Of a stretch of DNA of 64,000 nucleotides, positions 44,150 through 55,110 are shown piece after piece; position 1 is the stretch's first letter; each line of letters begins with the position of its first letter. Made by a program: the position numbers and the translations under genes. The notes under the pieces were generated by a model. That model was not told the origin of the DNA and did no database searches. It was given only the letters and a program-made list of their open reading frames with translations. The stretch comes from Lumbricus terrestris (taxonomy: Eukaryota; Annelida; Clitellata; Crassiclitellata; Lumbricidae), in NCBI GenBank assembly GCA_949752735.1, contig OX457044.1, positions 12,387,294 through 12,451,293 of the forward strand, read 5' to 3'.

Positions 44150-44335
44150 CAGGGTGGGCCATAAAAAAGGAACACCCTAAGGTTTTTTGCCCATATCTTG
44201 GCCAGAAGTAAGAATTTCGAAATGAAATTTTACAGGCTTAAAGACAATTCATATTTACACATATTTAAACCTGTAAAGATTCATTTTGAAATTCTTACTT
44301 CTGGCCATGATATTAGCATAAAGTCTATATAATGA
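44150..44335. mobile_element. Fold-back mariner MITE
   Basis: TA then CAGGGTGGGCCATAAAAAAG starts a mariner-type terminus. It runs through CTTGGCCAGAAGTAAGAATT and turns at about 44262 into its reverse complement (AAATTCTTACTTCTGGCCAT). The element is essentially two mariner ends joined head to head. The sequence relates it to the mariners at 22.6, 55.8 and 63.3 kb. Confidence 0.7.
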
Positions 44336-44744
44336 AATCGAGAACATTTTTGGACCCTTAGAAATTAGAATCTTATTTAGTTTAGCTCCGTGTAGTATTG
44401 TAGTATAGTTTTTTCTGTTTGCCGGTATGATTGGCCAATATCATTATATCAAGAACTGACTCTTAGGCAGGCCACGCCCACAGCTGCATGTGGGTGCCCG
44501 CAGCGCGGGCACCAGGCAGTCGAATAACCCACGTTCTTGAACACACATGCTGTCTTGTATATCCTAGCTTAAATTATACAGCCACCATGGGGGCCAGGGT
44601 GGGGGCAAAACCATCATTTTCCCTGTTGGCTGTTTCCCTCACAGGCAGCACTCATGACAGCACTTTCTTTCGGTGCCATACGCATAAAAGCAGCAGTTGA
44701 CACCATTTTAGAGGTGTTTAAGGCCAGCGCTTTTGCCACTCAGG

Positions 44745-44862
44745 ATTTCACGGAGGGTGGGAGGGAAGGTGGGTGAGTGGGGGTATGGCAGGAGGGTGGG
44801 AGGGATGGTGGGATGTAGGGAGGGACGGAGGAAGGGATGGATTGGCGGGGAACGGCCCGATT
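44745..44862. repeat. Purine-rich G-tract repeat
   Basis: The plus strand holds many GGGAGG, GGGTGG and GGGATGG units, for example GAGGGTGGGAGGGATGGTGG. G-runs at this density can form G-quadruplexes. There is no coding evidence. Confidence 0.7.
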
Positions 44863-45071
44863 CCGAAAATTCTCGGGCAACATCAGGTACCAAACTTGAA
44901 ATATTTGCACATGAATATCATTGTACGCTAAACTTAAAACTTAGTCCTAAGGTTCCTTGGGGACCCCCAAAAATTATTTGATTTTTTAATGTAGGCCCCA
45001 ACTTCCCAAACAATTATTATGGTTAGCCATCTGTTTAACAGCTTGTGAATTACATGATTGTATTAAAATGC

Positions 45072-46068
45072 TTAACTCTTTGGCAGCTAAGTTGTTTTTC
45101 ATAAATATAGCCATAATTTGTTCATATAAAGGAAAACACTTAAAGTCCGTGGATATATTGACATGTCTTATATCATTGTGTTCGTATTTGATCGCTCAAC
45201 AATATTCTGTCTTGAAAAAGCAGATCAATCGACGTGTTTTTCTTAAAATCTATAAATATATTAAATATTATTAAAAATAAAAATTAAATTTATAACATTA
45301 GAAATTAATTTAAAATCTATGAGCAAAATAAAATGTAATGCAAACACTGCTAAAAGTAGCTACTTGTATGACAAGCTTGTAGGAAACAGTCAAATGCTAA
45401 AAAATTGTGAATTTAATTTTTAAATGTTTTTATAATACTTCCACTTAGAAGAGACGCTCAAATCAACAAAATATTAGGCCTGCAGAGATGTTGTATTTTC
45501 CCCGAAAATGTCCAAACGTAGATCGAGAATTTTTTTATGGATCCTCTACAAAACTTGCCTGACTGATAAATCTTGTTTATAACTCAGCAAATAGGCCTAA
45601 ATAAAAAAACAAATAAGCTACAGAGAAGTGATCAAATGAGCTAATGTTTTCCTAATCTATGATGAGTTCGGCATGGTCTGATCGACGATCGGTAAATGTG
45701 CGGTCTTCAATTCCCGAAACCTTTGCAGCATCTAGAATATTTGCTGAGACCCTATTATAGCATTTGTTGAACGATATAATTCATTTTGTCTGAACTTGGC
45801 TGATGAAAAGAGATAATTACAGCGAAATGGCCAACGGAAGAATCCGCAAATGGCTGGGCATAAATTTTCACAAACTTACGGCCATAGTTTTCGTTTATAA
45901 CTTCGTCAAATCATTGGGGGAAACCTGTGTTAGGGTATTTTCTGATCCGCCTGCATGTCCACAAGCGAAATATATAAATAGAATTCTAAATATTTCTACA
46001 TTATCCGAAAAAAGGGTGCGTTTTTCTTATGCGGTCGAAATCGACCCCATTCGCCGCGAAAGAGTTAA
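45072..46068. mobile_element. Candidate piggyBac-like element (989 bp)
   Basis: TTAA at 45072-45075 is followed by CTCTTTGGCAGC. At the other end GCCGCGAAAGAG is followed by TTAA (46065-46068). The ends are inverted over about 12 bp with two or three differences. Just inside the right end is GTCGAAATCGACC, a small palindrome. There is no transposase frame. The ends are simple enough that chance pairing should be considered. Confidence 0.4.
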
Positions 46069-46933
46069 ACCATTTTGTTGTAGCCTGTCAGTGTAGGCAG
46101 GACCGCTTTTAACATAATGTTCACTGAGCTGTTAGTTAGGCTATTTATTATATAGCACACAGCTATGATTTTAATCACAATGTTAATTTTTATGGCTGAC
46201 TAAATCTATGCGATTTCGGAGGAAATTGGTTGATTCTCAATATTTCAATTAAAGCAAGGGAAGTATAGGCCTACAACCAAACTAAATAATTGTGCATTCG
46301 GAGATCGAATAATTTAGTAATATCAATTGTCGAAATTGATTATTAGCGATAGAGCGTGGAATCGATAATAGTATTTGAGTTAATATTTGAACTGAATAAG
46401 TTTCAATGCGATAGGCTGACAATTAGTGAAATAGCGAAGCACGATCTGTAAAGTTATCCGAAAAGAATATTGATAACGGATAGGATATTAATTAGAATTG
46501 TCAGTTGACACACATTTGATTATTTCGAAGATCCTTAAACTAGACATTGTTTGAAAGTTGTGTTATTTTTAAATTGATACAATTCCGAATTGCGTGGCTA
46601 TTAAATAAATAGAAAATAATTGAAACAAAAATGTCTAATACAAATTCTGTAGAAGAGTAGTCTGGTCAGATGGAGGAGGCTGAGGGTGAACTATCCTTTC
46701 TACCTAGAGTTTCTCAGCAGGGCTGTTTTTAAGGAATTTTTATAATTGCACAACTTCTTTCCTTTCCCATCATCCATGGCAAATTACTTCCAAACGGAGG
46801 ACAATAACCTTTTAAACTAGTTTTAACTGTACAGAAGTGCTTCTACAACAGTACTGCAGAAATCCATTTAGAACTGCACATTATGTGTACAACTGCACGT
46901 TAAAAAAGCCCTGTTTCTCAGATAGATGCAGCC

Positions 46934-47257
46934 ATGGATGAAATGAGAATTCAACAAGAGGGACAGGTGGAGAAATGGATGAGGTTCACTGAAAGTGTAG
47001 AAACATTTATGGAGCGCCTGGAGGAGCAGATGACTCGATTAGTGCAACGACAAGCAGAATCAGAACTTACCATGGAGAGATATAGAAATAAAATTAAGAT
47101 AGAAGAGCCAGGTAAATTGAGAGAGAAGGTTACAAGGGATATCTCATTAGATAAACCTGCTGTGTTGGGTCCGAACCCAGATGAGTACCTAGACTGTAGT
47201 GCTGTCGCTACCCCAAAGAGAGCCGCTGGAATATGTCCTAACTCGGTCCTGGAAGAG

Positions 47258-47261
<4 letters not shown>
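46934..47261 (+). CDS. Hypothetical coiled-coil fragment, possibly retrotransposon Gag-like
   Basis: The frame from ATG at 46934 encodes about 109 residues before running into a TA microsatellite. It has charged heptad-like helix sequence (EGQVEKWMRFTESVETFMER, LEEQMTRLVQRQAESELTME) and then a less ordered tail. No zinc knuckle or other domain is seen. Beyond the microsatellite and transposon, at 49649, a frame reading KHKGDEAFALSDSLVSQTRP might be its continuation. N-terminal coiled-coil regions of Gag proteins can look like this, but so can host proteins. Confidence 0.3.

Positions 47262-47307
<46 letters not shown>
47262..47307. repeat. (TA)n microsatellite, left of a transposon
   Basis: About 22 TA units directly abut the TIR of the element at 47308. 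Confidence 0.95.
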
Positions 47308-47308
<1 letters not shown>

Positions 47309-49589
47309 GGTGTCCCACGATTGCACAGGAAAAATATTTTTCTTGAAACTTGAAATGCAGTCCCCCCCAAAAAGTTTCCTTATGGTCCTATGATAATACC
47401 TGCCAAATATCGTGACATTTTGAAAATATTTAGAGGTCCCTCAAAGCTCATATAAAATGTGTAAGTTGTCACAAATTATACGTGCGACATATCTGAGTTT
47501 GAAATTTTCGGAGGTCCACACTTTGATCCCACTAGCGTGCTTATGTATTGCTTAATACCATTATATTGCTCTGAAATACTAAAATCTACAAATGTGCAAC
47601 CTTATTGTATTTGTGTATGAGGTTTTTCAAGCATAAGGACGACAGTTAAGCTCTCGAGCAAACCAATGATGTAAATCTGTCGTGCACTAAGATTGCAGTC
47701 CGCTACCTCTACATGTACAATCATGGCAATCATCACTGGAGTGGATATGGATAAGGAAGGTTAACAGATTGTCAGTCTGATTTCTTCTCTATTTTGGTGG
47801 AAGTAATAACATGTTGGTGTGCTAAAGTTGACCTCTGGACCAGGACAGGAATCAACGGTTGCAGTTTGGACCTTTTGAAGTCGTGAAAGTGTGATGCATT
47901 GATTATTGTCAAATGCTTTGAGACAACGGCCTTCAATAACTGCATATTAAATAGAGATTGCAGTGCCTTACACCCTTCTACATCAGCCATCAGTCGTAAC
48001 ATCTTGTTGACATGACAGAAATCTTTTAAGTCCTGTTGTCTGGTGCATTCTTTGCGTCCTTGGTAAAGTTTGTCCATGGTCTGTAATTAAGCTCTTCAAG
48101 CCATTTAAAGATGAATGCGCTCCAATATGGTTCACCGTCAACCAATCCCTCGACCAATGCTACTGCAGTTTGCATCTAACAAATCATAGGAATTCATTAC
48201 TGAACAACTTCAGCGTGGCCATCCTCTAATTATGACATCAAGAATTTACTCAGCTCTTGGTATCCATAGTTGGATTGAGCAGTTCGGTAGCATTCGCAAA
48301 CCAGGTGCCCATCACAGAGCAAGTTGGATGGGTAAGGCAATATAGATCTAATTGTTTTATGATGGAAACGAATCACATAATTATACAGTTGACGACCGTG
48401 TATTACAGGGCATCCAACCCAAACAAGTCTCAGATTTGTGATTGGCATCTACAGTCAGGCGGTGTTCTCATGTAGAGTCACTGCTCTCTTTGAATTAATC
48501 CATAGCTTTATAATTCTGGCAATGCTGCTCTAGACGACAAGTCTGCAAATGATGCAACATCATTCTTGGTATACCAGCACCTAAGATATAAGAGATAGCA
48601 ATTCTCTCTGTTCTTTCAGTGATTGTCTCATTAATGTGGAATAACGGGGTTATCTCTTCCTAAAAGTTTTTCCCAAACCATGCTGCGTTCAAAGATAGTT
48701 TCTCGATCTTTCAGTGAAAGAGTGGGGAGATAGCCAATCGTATAAGACCACGTGTGATTTTTCATAACATTGGTCTGTGTAAATGCCTATGCTGAACAAA
48801 CATGAAGCAGCTTTGATACAGAATTTCAGCTCAACGATAACGAAGAACGGAGATCGGAGACAATTTCTCGTACAAGTTGTCGAAAAACACAGGCACATGT
48901 TTTCTAACCACAATTGTGACAATCTTGTTGAAATGTGTAAATGTAGAACGTAGAACTGAAGAACAATTTGAGTGCAGTGATGCAGAATAATCAGATCAAT
49001 ATGAGAATAGTGAAAAAATAACGGGCAAGACGTTGATTTGTGTGTAGCTGCACGGGGTGCGCAATTAAGACTTTACTGTGTGATCCTAGGAAAAAATAGG
49101 GGCTTGAACCTCTCAGAATTTCTTATCATGAAACAGACGAAGGTATCGAGGAGCTAAAACCACGACTTGTTACATTATCAAGAGTTTGTAATGACTACTT
49201 CCAATGATTAGTTGTGTGTACACTGACACTGTGTCCAAAGTCCAAAAATCTCAAATTGTTCTCGATTTTTGCATTTTTTGAGCGTAAGACTATGCCCAAA
49301 ATATCCATTGTATCCAATAAAGTTAGATACCTGTAAATTCTACCATTCAAGAACTTTCCAATGGTATTAAATTTGTTATAATAGGATCAAGGATTGGGAT
49401 CTAAAGGCATTTAGAAGTTGGACACATTAGGCGCAAATTATGTCAATATGGGTAAAATTTGGGCGGCTTGAGGGACCCCTAAATATTTTTGTAGTGTCAT
49501 AAGATTTTACAGGTGTTATTATGGGACCATATGAAAACTTTTTAGGGGGACTGCATAGAAAATTTCGGACAAAATATTTTTTGGGACAC

Positions 49590-49594
<5 letters not shown>
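47308..49594. mobile_element. Unclassified 2.3-kb TIR transposon with ~190-bp inverted ends
   Basis: The left end starts TAGGGTGTCCCACGATTG and the right end is GGGACACTCTAA. Inverted similarity continues for roughly 190 bp: GCAGTCCCCCC/CCTAAAAAGTTT-type, TATGGTCC and AATATTT-AG-GGTCCCTCAA words match in order on both sides. It sits inside a TA tract, with TA runs abutting both ends. The interior shows short open frames, best on the minus strand: 48448-48230 (LVWVGCPVIHGRQLYNYVIR, YGYQELSKFLM), a stretch near 48170 reading QTAVALVEGLVDGEPYWSAF, and 48077-47772. They may be a decayed transposase but match no superfamily I know. Confidence 0.6.

Positions 49595-49648
<54 letters not shown>
49594..49648. 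repeat. (TA)n microsatellite, right of a transposon
   Basis: About 27 TA units abut the right TIR, mirroring the tract at 47262. Confidence 0.95.
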
Positions 49649-49650
<2 letters not shown>

Positions 49651-50054
49651 AAAGATGTGACCATTAACTCTGCAAAGAAACACAAAGGAGATGAGGCTTT
49701 CGCCTTGAGCGATTCCCTGGTGAGCCAGACGAGGCCCTATGAAATTGGCTCCTAAGCTCCATTTGCTCATGAGTTCCTAGTGTCCAAGACGTCACAGCAG
49801 TGCGCTGACTCGCACGAGGGCGCTATAGGAGTAACTTCTTCCAAGGCATTAGGGAATGAAATGGGAGATAGAAATACACTATTAGGTAGCCCTCTAGCGA
49901 GTAGGATGAGCGTTACAATATTTTTTAATTACTTAATTACATCCTGTTAATATAGTTAATTAGAAGATTACTAGCATGATGATGCTGGACTACTGTGTCA
50001 GTACACTGGAGTAACTGGACTTATATCTAAAGCAATGAAATTCGTGATGCTTGA

Positions 50055-50285
50055 CAGTGGCGGCGCCAGGATTTCAGTTTTGGGGGGGCTGAAGCCTCGA
50101 CCGAAATCTCATGAAAATTTTCCATTTTCGCCGCCAAAATTTCTGACGACCTTTTTTTTAGTCATCGACCGAAATCGTCGATAATTTGACTGTAACAAAT
50201 TTCGGACCACCCTTTTTTAGGGGGGCTGAACCTCTTGTAGGGGGGGGGGCATAGCCCCCAGCCCCCCCCCCTAGCGCCGCCACTG
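50055..50285. mobile_element. hAT MITE, TIR CAGTGGCGGCGC
   Basis: Ends are CAGTGGCGGCGCCAGGATTT and TAGCGCCGCCACTG. Runs of G/C (GGGGGGGCT, AGCCCCCCCCCC) lie just inside both ends, and CTTTTTTTTAGTCATCG is in the middle. The left flank ATGCTTGA resembles TTGCTTGA 7 bp beyond the right end, but no clean 8-bp duplication was found. It shares termini with 29659-29855 and the hAT at 56102. Confidence 0.75.
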
Positions 50286-50504
50286 AATTATTGCTTGAGT
50301 CCAGAGCTTGAAACTCTTGCATAGTAGACCCTAGTTATTTTTCTTTAATATGAAGCGATTGCAACGTACTGCACTCTTCGCGTACAAGTTATGCAATAAT
50401 CTTAATTAACATCAATCTTAACTGCTAACAGAACAGACAGCCTGCAACAGGCCTACACGGCACTAATAATTACTAGCTACAATTATAAATATAGGCTAAA
50501 CCCG

Positions 50505-50600
50505 TCCGCCCTACGGAGTTCGAGCTCGGTACCTGGAGCTCTCCGTGCCAGTGTGTTAGCCAATGCGCCACCGGGTCCATTAGGCGTAGGCCTCCCTTTG
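50505..50600 (-). mobile_element. tRNA-derived SINE fragment
   Basis: On the minus strand TGGCGCATTGGCTAACACAC fits a tRNA A box and CGAGCTCGAACTCCG fits a B box about 35 bp later. On the plus strand it is followed by a LINE 3' end in the other direction, so its own tail is unclear. Confidence 0.45.
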
Positions 50601-50710
50601 ACACATTCCTTAAGCGCTTGAAAACTGTTTCTTTTGGCCGTGTTGGGTTCGGGAGCAACTCTGAGATGTTTCACTAGAGGTGCTATATAAATGAATTAAG
50701 CCTATTGAGC
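50600..50710 (+). mobile_element. LINE C-terminus and 3' end
   Basis: The frame reads FDTFLKRLKTVSFGRVGFGS and then a stop, the usual LINE C-terminus (F-K-x-x-L-K-T), followed by AGAGGTGCTATATAAATG. It is truncated 5' at the SINE border. Confidence 0.5.
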
Positions 50711-50799
50711 GAATAAATATATTCGTTCGTTCAATTGTTTCTGTGTAGGCCTACGAACAGCCAAGCAGTTTCTACGGAGGATTAATCAGCTGCTGAATT

Positions 50800-51300
50800 A
50801 GCCATCGACCTATATATTATTCTTATCAGAACTCTTGATGTAAGCAGTCTGCCGCCACCGTGCGCCGCAATGGACGCAATAACAGCGTTTTTAGGATGAG
50901 CAGCAGCTCTCCATCTAGCGGCAGCGGACTGCAGCGGCGCATGCAGTGCAACGGCTGCGGCCGCCAAGAGGCGCTGCTCAACGGCCGCCGACGCCGCCGC
51001 CGACACAATGTGTGTGCGCGCGTGTCTGAGATCGCCAATGGCTCAGTTACTGTACACACTCGTCTCTCTCTACTGCAACCCACCCACCCACTAGTCGTCT
51101 GTGAGCCATGGTAGCTGCGCTTGCGTGCCTATAGGTAGGTAGGTAGGTAGGTGCGCCTGTTGCTTTGTAGTCGTAGTCGTGGTGGTGATGCTGGACTACT
51201 ACTGATGCGGTAGGTTCGGAGTTGCTGCTGCTGCTGCTGCCGTTGCTGATGATGGTTTTCGTGCAGGATCATCCATGCAAACGTTTTTTCAGGTGAGAAA
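50800..51300. promoter_or_regulatory. GC-rich, CpG-rich island; candidate promoter and first exon
   Basis: Between about 50850 and 51030 the sequence is far richer in GC and CpG than the rest of the window (GCCGCCGACGCCGCCGCC, CGGCTGCGGCCGCCAAGAGG). A GTAG microsatellite (51132-51153) and a GCT run (51222-51240) follow. A consensus donor TTTTCAG|GTGAGA lies at about 51291 on the plus strand. Plus- and minus-strand frames exist but match no family. It could be the promoter of a plus-strand gene with exons elsewhere, or the upstream promoter of the minus-strand kelch gene, whose first coding exon has an acceptor site. Both are inferences. Confidence 0.35.
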
Positions 51301-51650
51301 CCACCGATCATTTCTATCCAATGATCGTTTCTATACGACGATGATTCTGCTGATTATCTGCTTTGCTACTCGGCTCAAAATACCGCTGCTGCTTCGTCTA
51401 TTGTTCTCTGACGACCTTTTTTCATTACGAAACAACGAACGAAAAAATCCCATGCAGTAGTTTGAATCCGCTACAATGATTAGGCCTACGCAAGGCCGCA
51501 GCTAGGGGTATTTGGACCTCCCTCCGCCACCCCAAATAAAAAGAAATAGGTATAAGGTAAACATGAAAAAATGGAGTTTTCTAACACATCATGTTAGAAG
51601 TAAGTGGATTAAATCTGTTACATTTTACATGTTTGCATTACAGGCTAGAT
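51300..51650. other. No gene recognised
   Basis: Open frames are short. CAAGGCCGCAGCTAGGGG at about 51492 resembles a TE terminus but has no partner found. Confidence 0.4.
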
Positions 51651-51654
51651 CATA

Positions 51655-51775
51655 AATGATGTAAACTACTAGATCTATCTATGGAATTTATATGGTGCCT
51701 CTTATAGCTATTCAGAGGTGCTCCTGACCCAGGCACCACCACATTGTAAAGTCTTGAGCAGTTTATAAAAAGAGT
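51655..51775 (-). mobile_element. LINE/SINE 3' tail
   Basis: In reverse it reads GGGTCAGGAGCACCTCTGAA and AGAGGCACCATATAAATTCC, the shared LINE 3' end of the window. Confidence 0.45.
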
Positions 51776-52777
51776 TGGAGTTTGTGGCAGAGGATTGACA
51801 CAAGCAATGTTCAATTGAAGGAAGATGTGGTGAGACAACTGAGGAAGTCTATAAACGGACAAGAATCTAATTATTATGAAAGTCTACAGTCTGAATTCTT
51901 GCATGAAGTGAGAGAGAGGTATTAGCATGGATCTCAAATGAGTCAGTGCAAACTGGAGATGTTCCAAGGGAATGGAGAGATTATAACACAATTTTTAAAA
52001 GGAAACAGAAGTGAACAATGTAACTATTGACCAGTCAGTTGCGTTTTAATCAGTGTTGTGTAATGGAAAGAACTGTTAAGGATAATTTGGTGGAGCACTT
52101 AAATGAATATAAAATTATTAAGTCAGTCAACATGGAGTTACTAGAGCTCAGTTGCGTTTGACGAACCAGTTAGAATGCTTTGACGAAGTCTATGAGAGGA
52201 TCCATAAATAAAGGAAAAGGTCCTGTAGATCGTAGGTTCTCAGCCGGTGTGTCGCGACACACTAGTGTACCGGTGGTGTGTCGCGTAAAATGGTGTGTTG
52301 TTGGTGTGTCGCGAAAAATTGGTGTGTCATGATTCTCACAGCATACACCCGTTGTTCTTGCATTACACTGACTTGCTTACTTTAGCAGTTCAACGTGCGC
52401 AGGCTGTGAGAATTCGTATCCCTCTATATCTATTCCATTTCATCGCAATCTGGAGCGCCCGCAATGTTTGCCTTGTAGGTCGCAATACCCAGACCTACAT
52501 AGGCCTATTAAGACTTACTTTGCGGATGATGCAGAAATGTGCCCTCTCAGTGTATAAAGTGTAAAACTTTAGTGAACGTGCCAAATGAACTGCTACCCAA
52601 TGCTGTAACGTTATAAAATAGTGGGTGGGGGAATTTATATTTAAAAAACCCAGAAGTTTTGTGGATGACACGGAAATGTACCCTCTCAGCCTGTTTGCGT
52701 ATTCAGAGCCATACAACCATAATAAATGTAGGTGGACAAAGTCAAAGACCCCGAGATACCAATTAATCGCCCTGAAT

Positions 52778-53202
52778 CAGGGCTGTACACGAGGGTATAC
52801 GCGGGTATACAGCGTATACTCACCTCCTGAAAAGTAGGATATATGCGGCTAAAAAGCAGGGTACACCGTACACGCTAGTAAATCAGGTGCACGTGGCGCT
52901 GTTTTGGGGTCGGATGACTAAAGAAAATTTTTAAAAAAATTTAAAAGGCGTCAGATTTTTCCGACGGGGAAATAGACGAAGTTTTCCCAAGATTTTGGCC
53001 ATATGATTAAAAAAAAAGGTCGTCAGATTTTTCGGACAGGAAAATGGACGAAGTTTTTCCGAGATTTTGGCCGGATGACTAAAAAAAAGGTCGTCAGATT
53101 TTTCGAACGGGAAATTGGACGAAATTTTCCCGAGATTAGGTCGTCGGAAAATTTTCTCCAGGTCAGCGTGTACTTACCTCAAAATTTACCAGTACAGCCC
53201 TG
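52778..53202. mobile_element. hAT MITE, TIR CAGGGCTGTA, exact 8-bp duplication
   Basis: CCCTGAAT is on both sides (52770-52777 and 53203-53210). The ends CAGGGCTGTA and TACAGCCCTG, the GGTATACGCGGGTATACAGC block and the repeated TCAGATTTTTC units match the copy at 36578-36971. It is nested in the 52231-54644 hAT. Confidence 0.9.
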
Positions 53203-53389
53203 CCCTGAATGTTTGTAAAAAATCCTGAACTTTTCCAGTTTCTGTGACAATAATTGAATGTCTTGAGGGGCAGTGTGAGCTTTGGTGGCACTTGTTATCT
53301 GTCTTTATCCCATGTTTTCATACTTTGCCTTGAACTAAACCTATTAGGGTGGCTTGGACTATGTGGAGAAATGATGATATATAACTTTA

Positions 53390-54203
53390 GGTACCCCGTC
53401 AAAAGCGCGCAGGACAAAAGCGTGCCGACAAAAGCGCGCCGACATAAGCGCGACCCGTCAAAAGCGCGCTGGATAAATGCGCGCCGATATAGGCGCGCAG
53501 TCAACAAGATAAAGACTAACATACACAGACAAAAAATGAAAACACTCCACGAACAAGCCCATGTTTAATTAAAAGAAAATTCTAATGTCCAAAAATTATG
53601 TAAAAGTTCGAGAAAAATTACATTGCTAAGAGTCTAATCTAATTAAGGCAAATTTGCAAATAACGTGAACTAGGCTACGGACGAAAAATATAATGTTCGC
53701 AAAATAAAGTTACAGTGTTTAAATTGCGAATATAGTCTACTCTAATCACATTATGTTTTTGAAGGATATGTCTTTCGGTTTTCTTAGAAATCTCATCAAT
53801 TGGTGTTATGCAGTCGATTTGCTTAACATTATGTGCCGTAGTTTACGCTGAGCAATTATGCAACCAGTAGGTAGCAAACCTCCTTGAATCTTTCGGTTTC
53901 CTTTGAAGTCTCGTCAATCAGCAATTAAAATTGCAAAGCAATGGTTAATTTAATTTCTTATTTGTGGACAAACAACTTTCATCAAAATAGGTGGTTGAAT
54001 CATTGCCTTGATGAAACGCCTTGAATATTGGGCCTTATTGGCCACATGTAGGTGAGAAGTATAGGTGGGTATTGCTTTAATTTATGCTAGGCGAAGTAAA
54101 AGTACAGCCTTTGGTCCATGCCGTGCGCTCATGTCGGCGCGCATTTGACCCGTGCGCACTTTTGTCGACACGCTTTTGTTCTGCGTGCTTTTGACGGGAC
54201 ACC
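53390..54203. mobile_element. TIR element with GCGCGC tandem ends, 9-bp duplication (MULE-like)
   Basis: ATAACTTTA occurs at 53381-53389 and 54204-54212. Ends are GGTACCCCGTCAAAAGCGCG and the inverse of GGTGTCCCGTCAAAAGCACG. Inside the left end a unit of the form GACAAAAGCGCGCC is repeated about six times; the right end has fewer inverted copies. The interior is AT-rich and non-coding. The 9-bp duplication fits Mutator-like transposition. A second copy begins at 63777 and a relic lies at 37720. Confidence 0.75.
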
Positions 54204-55110
54204 ATAACTTTATATAGATATCTTATCACATTCATTCGTTAGTCTCGCAAATGGGAAAAGCGCACAAGCTTAATGTGTTCAGACACCTCTAGCTAAGCAC
54301 CGGAATTGTGCTCACAGAACCTGTCGAACCTCGGGCGTCACACTATTAAAAGAAAATCCAAGAGCAAAAATTCTGTTAACTGATAGGCTAAACAATTGTC
54401 ATAGGGTCATAAAACGAAGTAATGTGGAAGATTTAAAGTGGTGGAATTTAGAATTTTATAATCATCAGAACTAAAAAAGCATTTTCATTCATTATAAATT
54501 TTAGCAATTTAAAATGGATAGGTTCTAAGCCTTTAACAAAAGCCTATTTTAATTTTAAAGATATTGACATAATGACTTGGTGTGTCGCCAAATTTGTTTG
54601 CGAGTTTAGGTGTGTCGGGCGCGGAAAAAGGTTGAGAACCTCTGCTGTAGATGTAATTTGCTATTTGTATTGCTTACCTAGATTTTTGCCAAGACTTTCG
54701 ACACATACCTCATAAAAGGCTGGACAAAGTTGCAAACATACATATATTGGAGGGCAGGTACTAATATGGATTCAATGCTTGATCTGAAGTAGATGACAAC
54801 TGGTGGATGTAGGCAAGAAATATTCTAGTTGGATGATGACAGAGTTAAGTGCAGTGCTTGGCCATTGTTGCTCCTTATCTGCATTAGTGACATACCTGTG
54901 GATGTTGAAATTCTATCGCATATTTCTAAGTTTGCAGACGACACAATACTCTCAGTGGCCAATGAAGAGGAAGCAGAGGAGCTTCGAGAAAACCTAAGTA
55001 GATGGTCACAAGACTGGCTGATGCTTTTTAATTTGAATCAATGTTCTATGATGCATATGTATGTGGAAGAGAAACAAAGAGTTTTCATACGAAATTGTGT
55101 CATACTGAGT

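Larger units (their letters stand above)
52231..54644. mobile_element. hAT element (2.4 kb) with exact 8-bp duplication, carrying two nested elements
   Basis: CTGTAGAT lies on both sides (52223-52230 and 54645-54652). Ends read AGGTTCTCAGCCGGTGTGTC and, inverted, AGGTTCTCAACCTTTTTCCG; GGTGTGTCGC words repeat inside each end. At 52620-52770 a frame reads FVDDTEMYPLSLFAYSEPYN and a related piece is at 52515. No complete transposase was found. It hosts the MITE at 52778-53202 and the element at 53390-54203. Confidence 0.8.
51880..55110 (+). mobile_element. CR1-like LINE RT relic, split by a 2.4-kb hAT
   Basis: Segment 51880-52230 shows, through stops, SVQTGDVPREWRDYNTIFK and a truncated RT domain-1 region. 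Segment 54653-55110 continues the RT with FAKTFDT-like residues, then LSAVLGHCCSL, and in the next frame ILSHISKFADDTILSVANEE (catalytic FADD at about 54936) and LSRWSQDWLMLFNLNQCSMM. Joining across the 8-bp duplication keeps RT order, which shows the hAT landed inside a pre-existing LINE. Confidence 0.7.
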
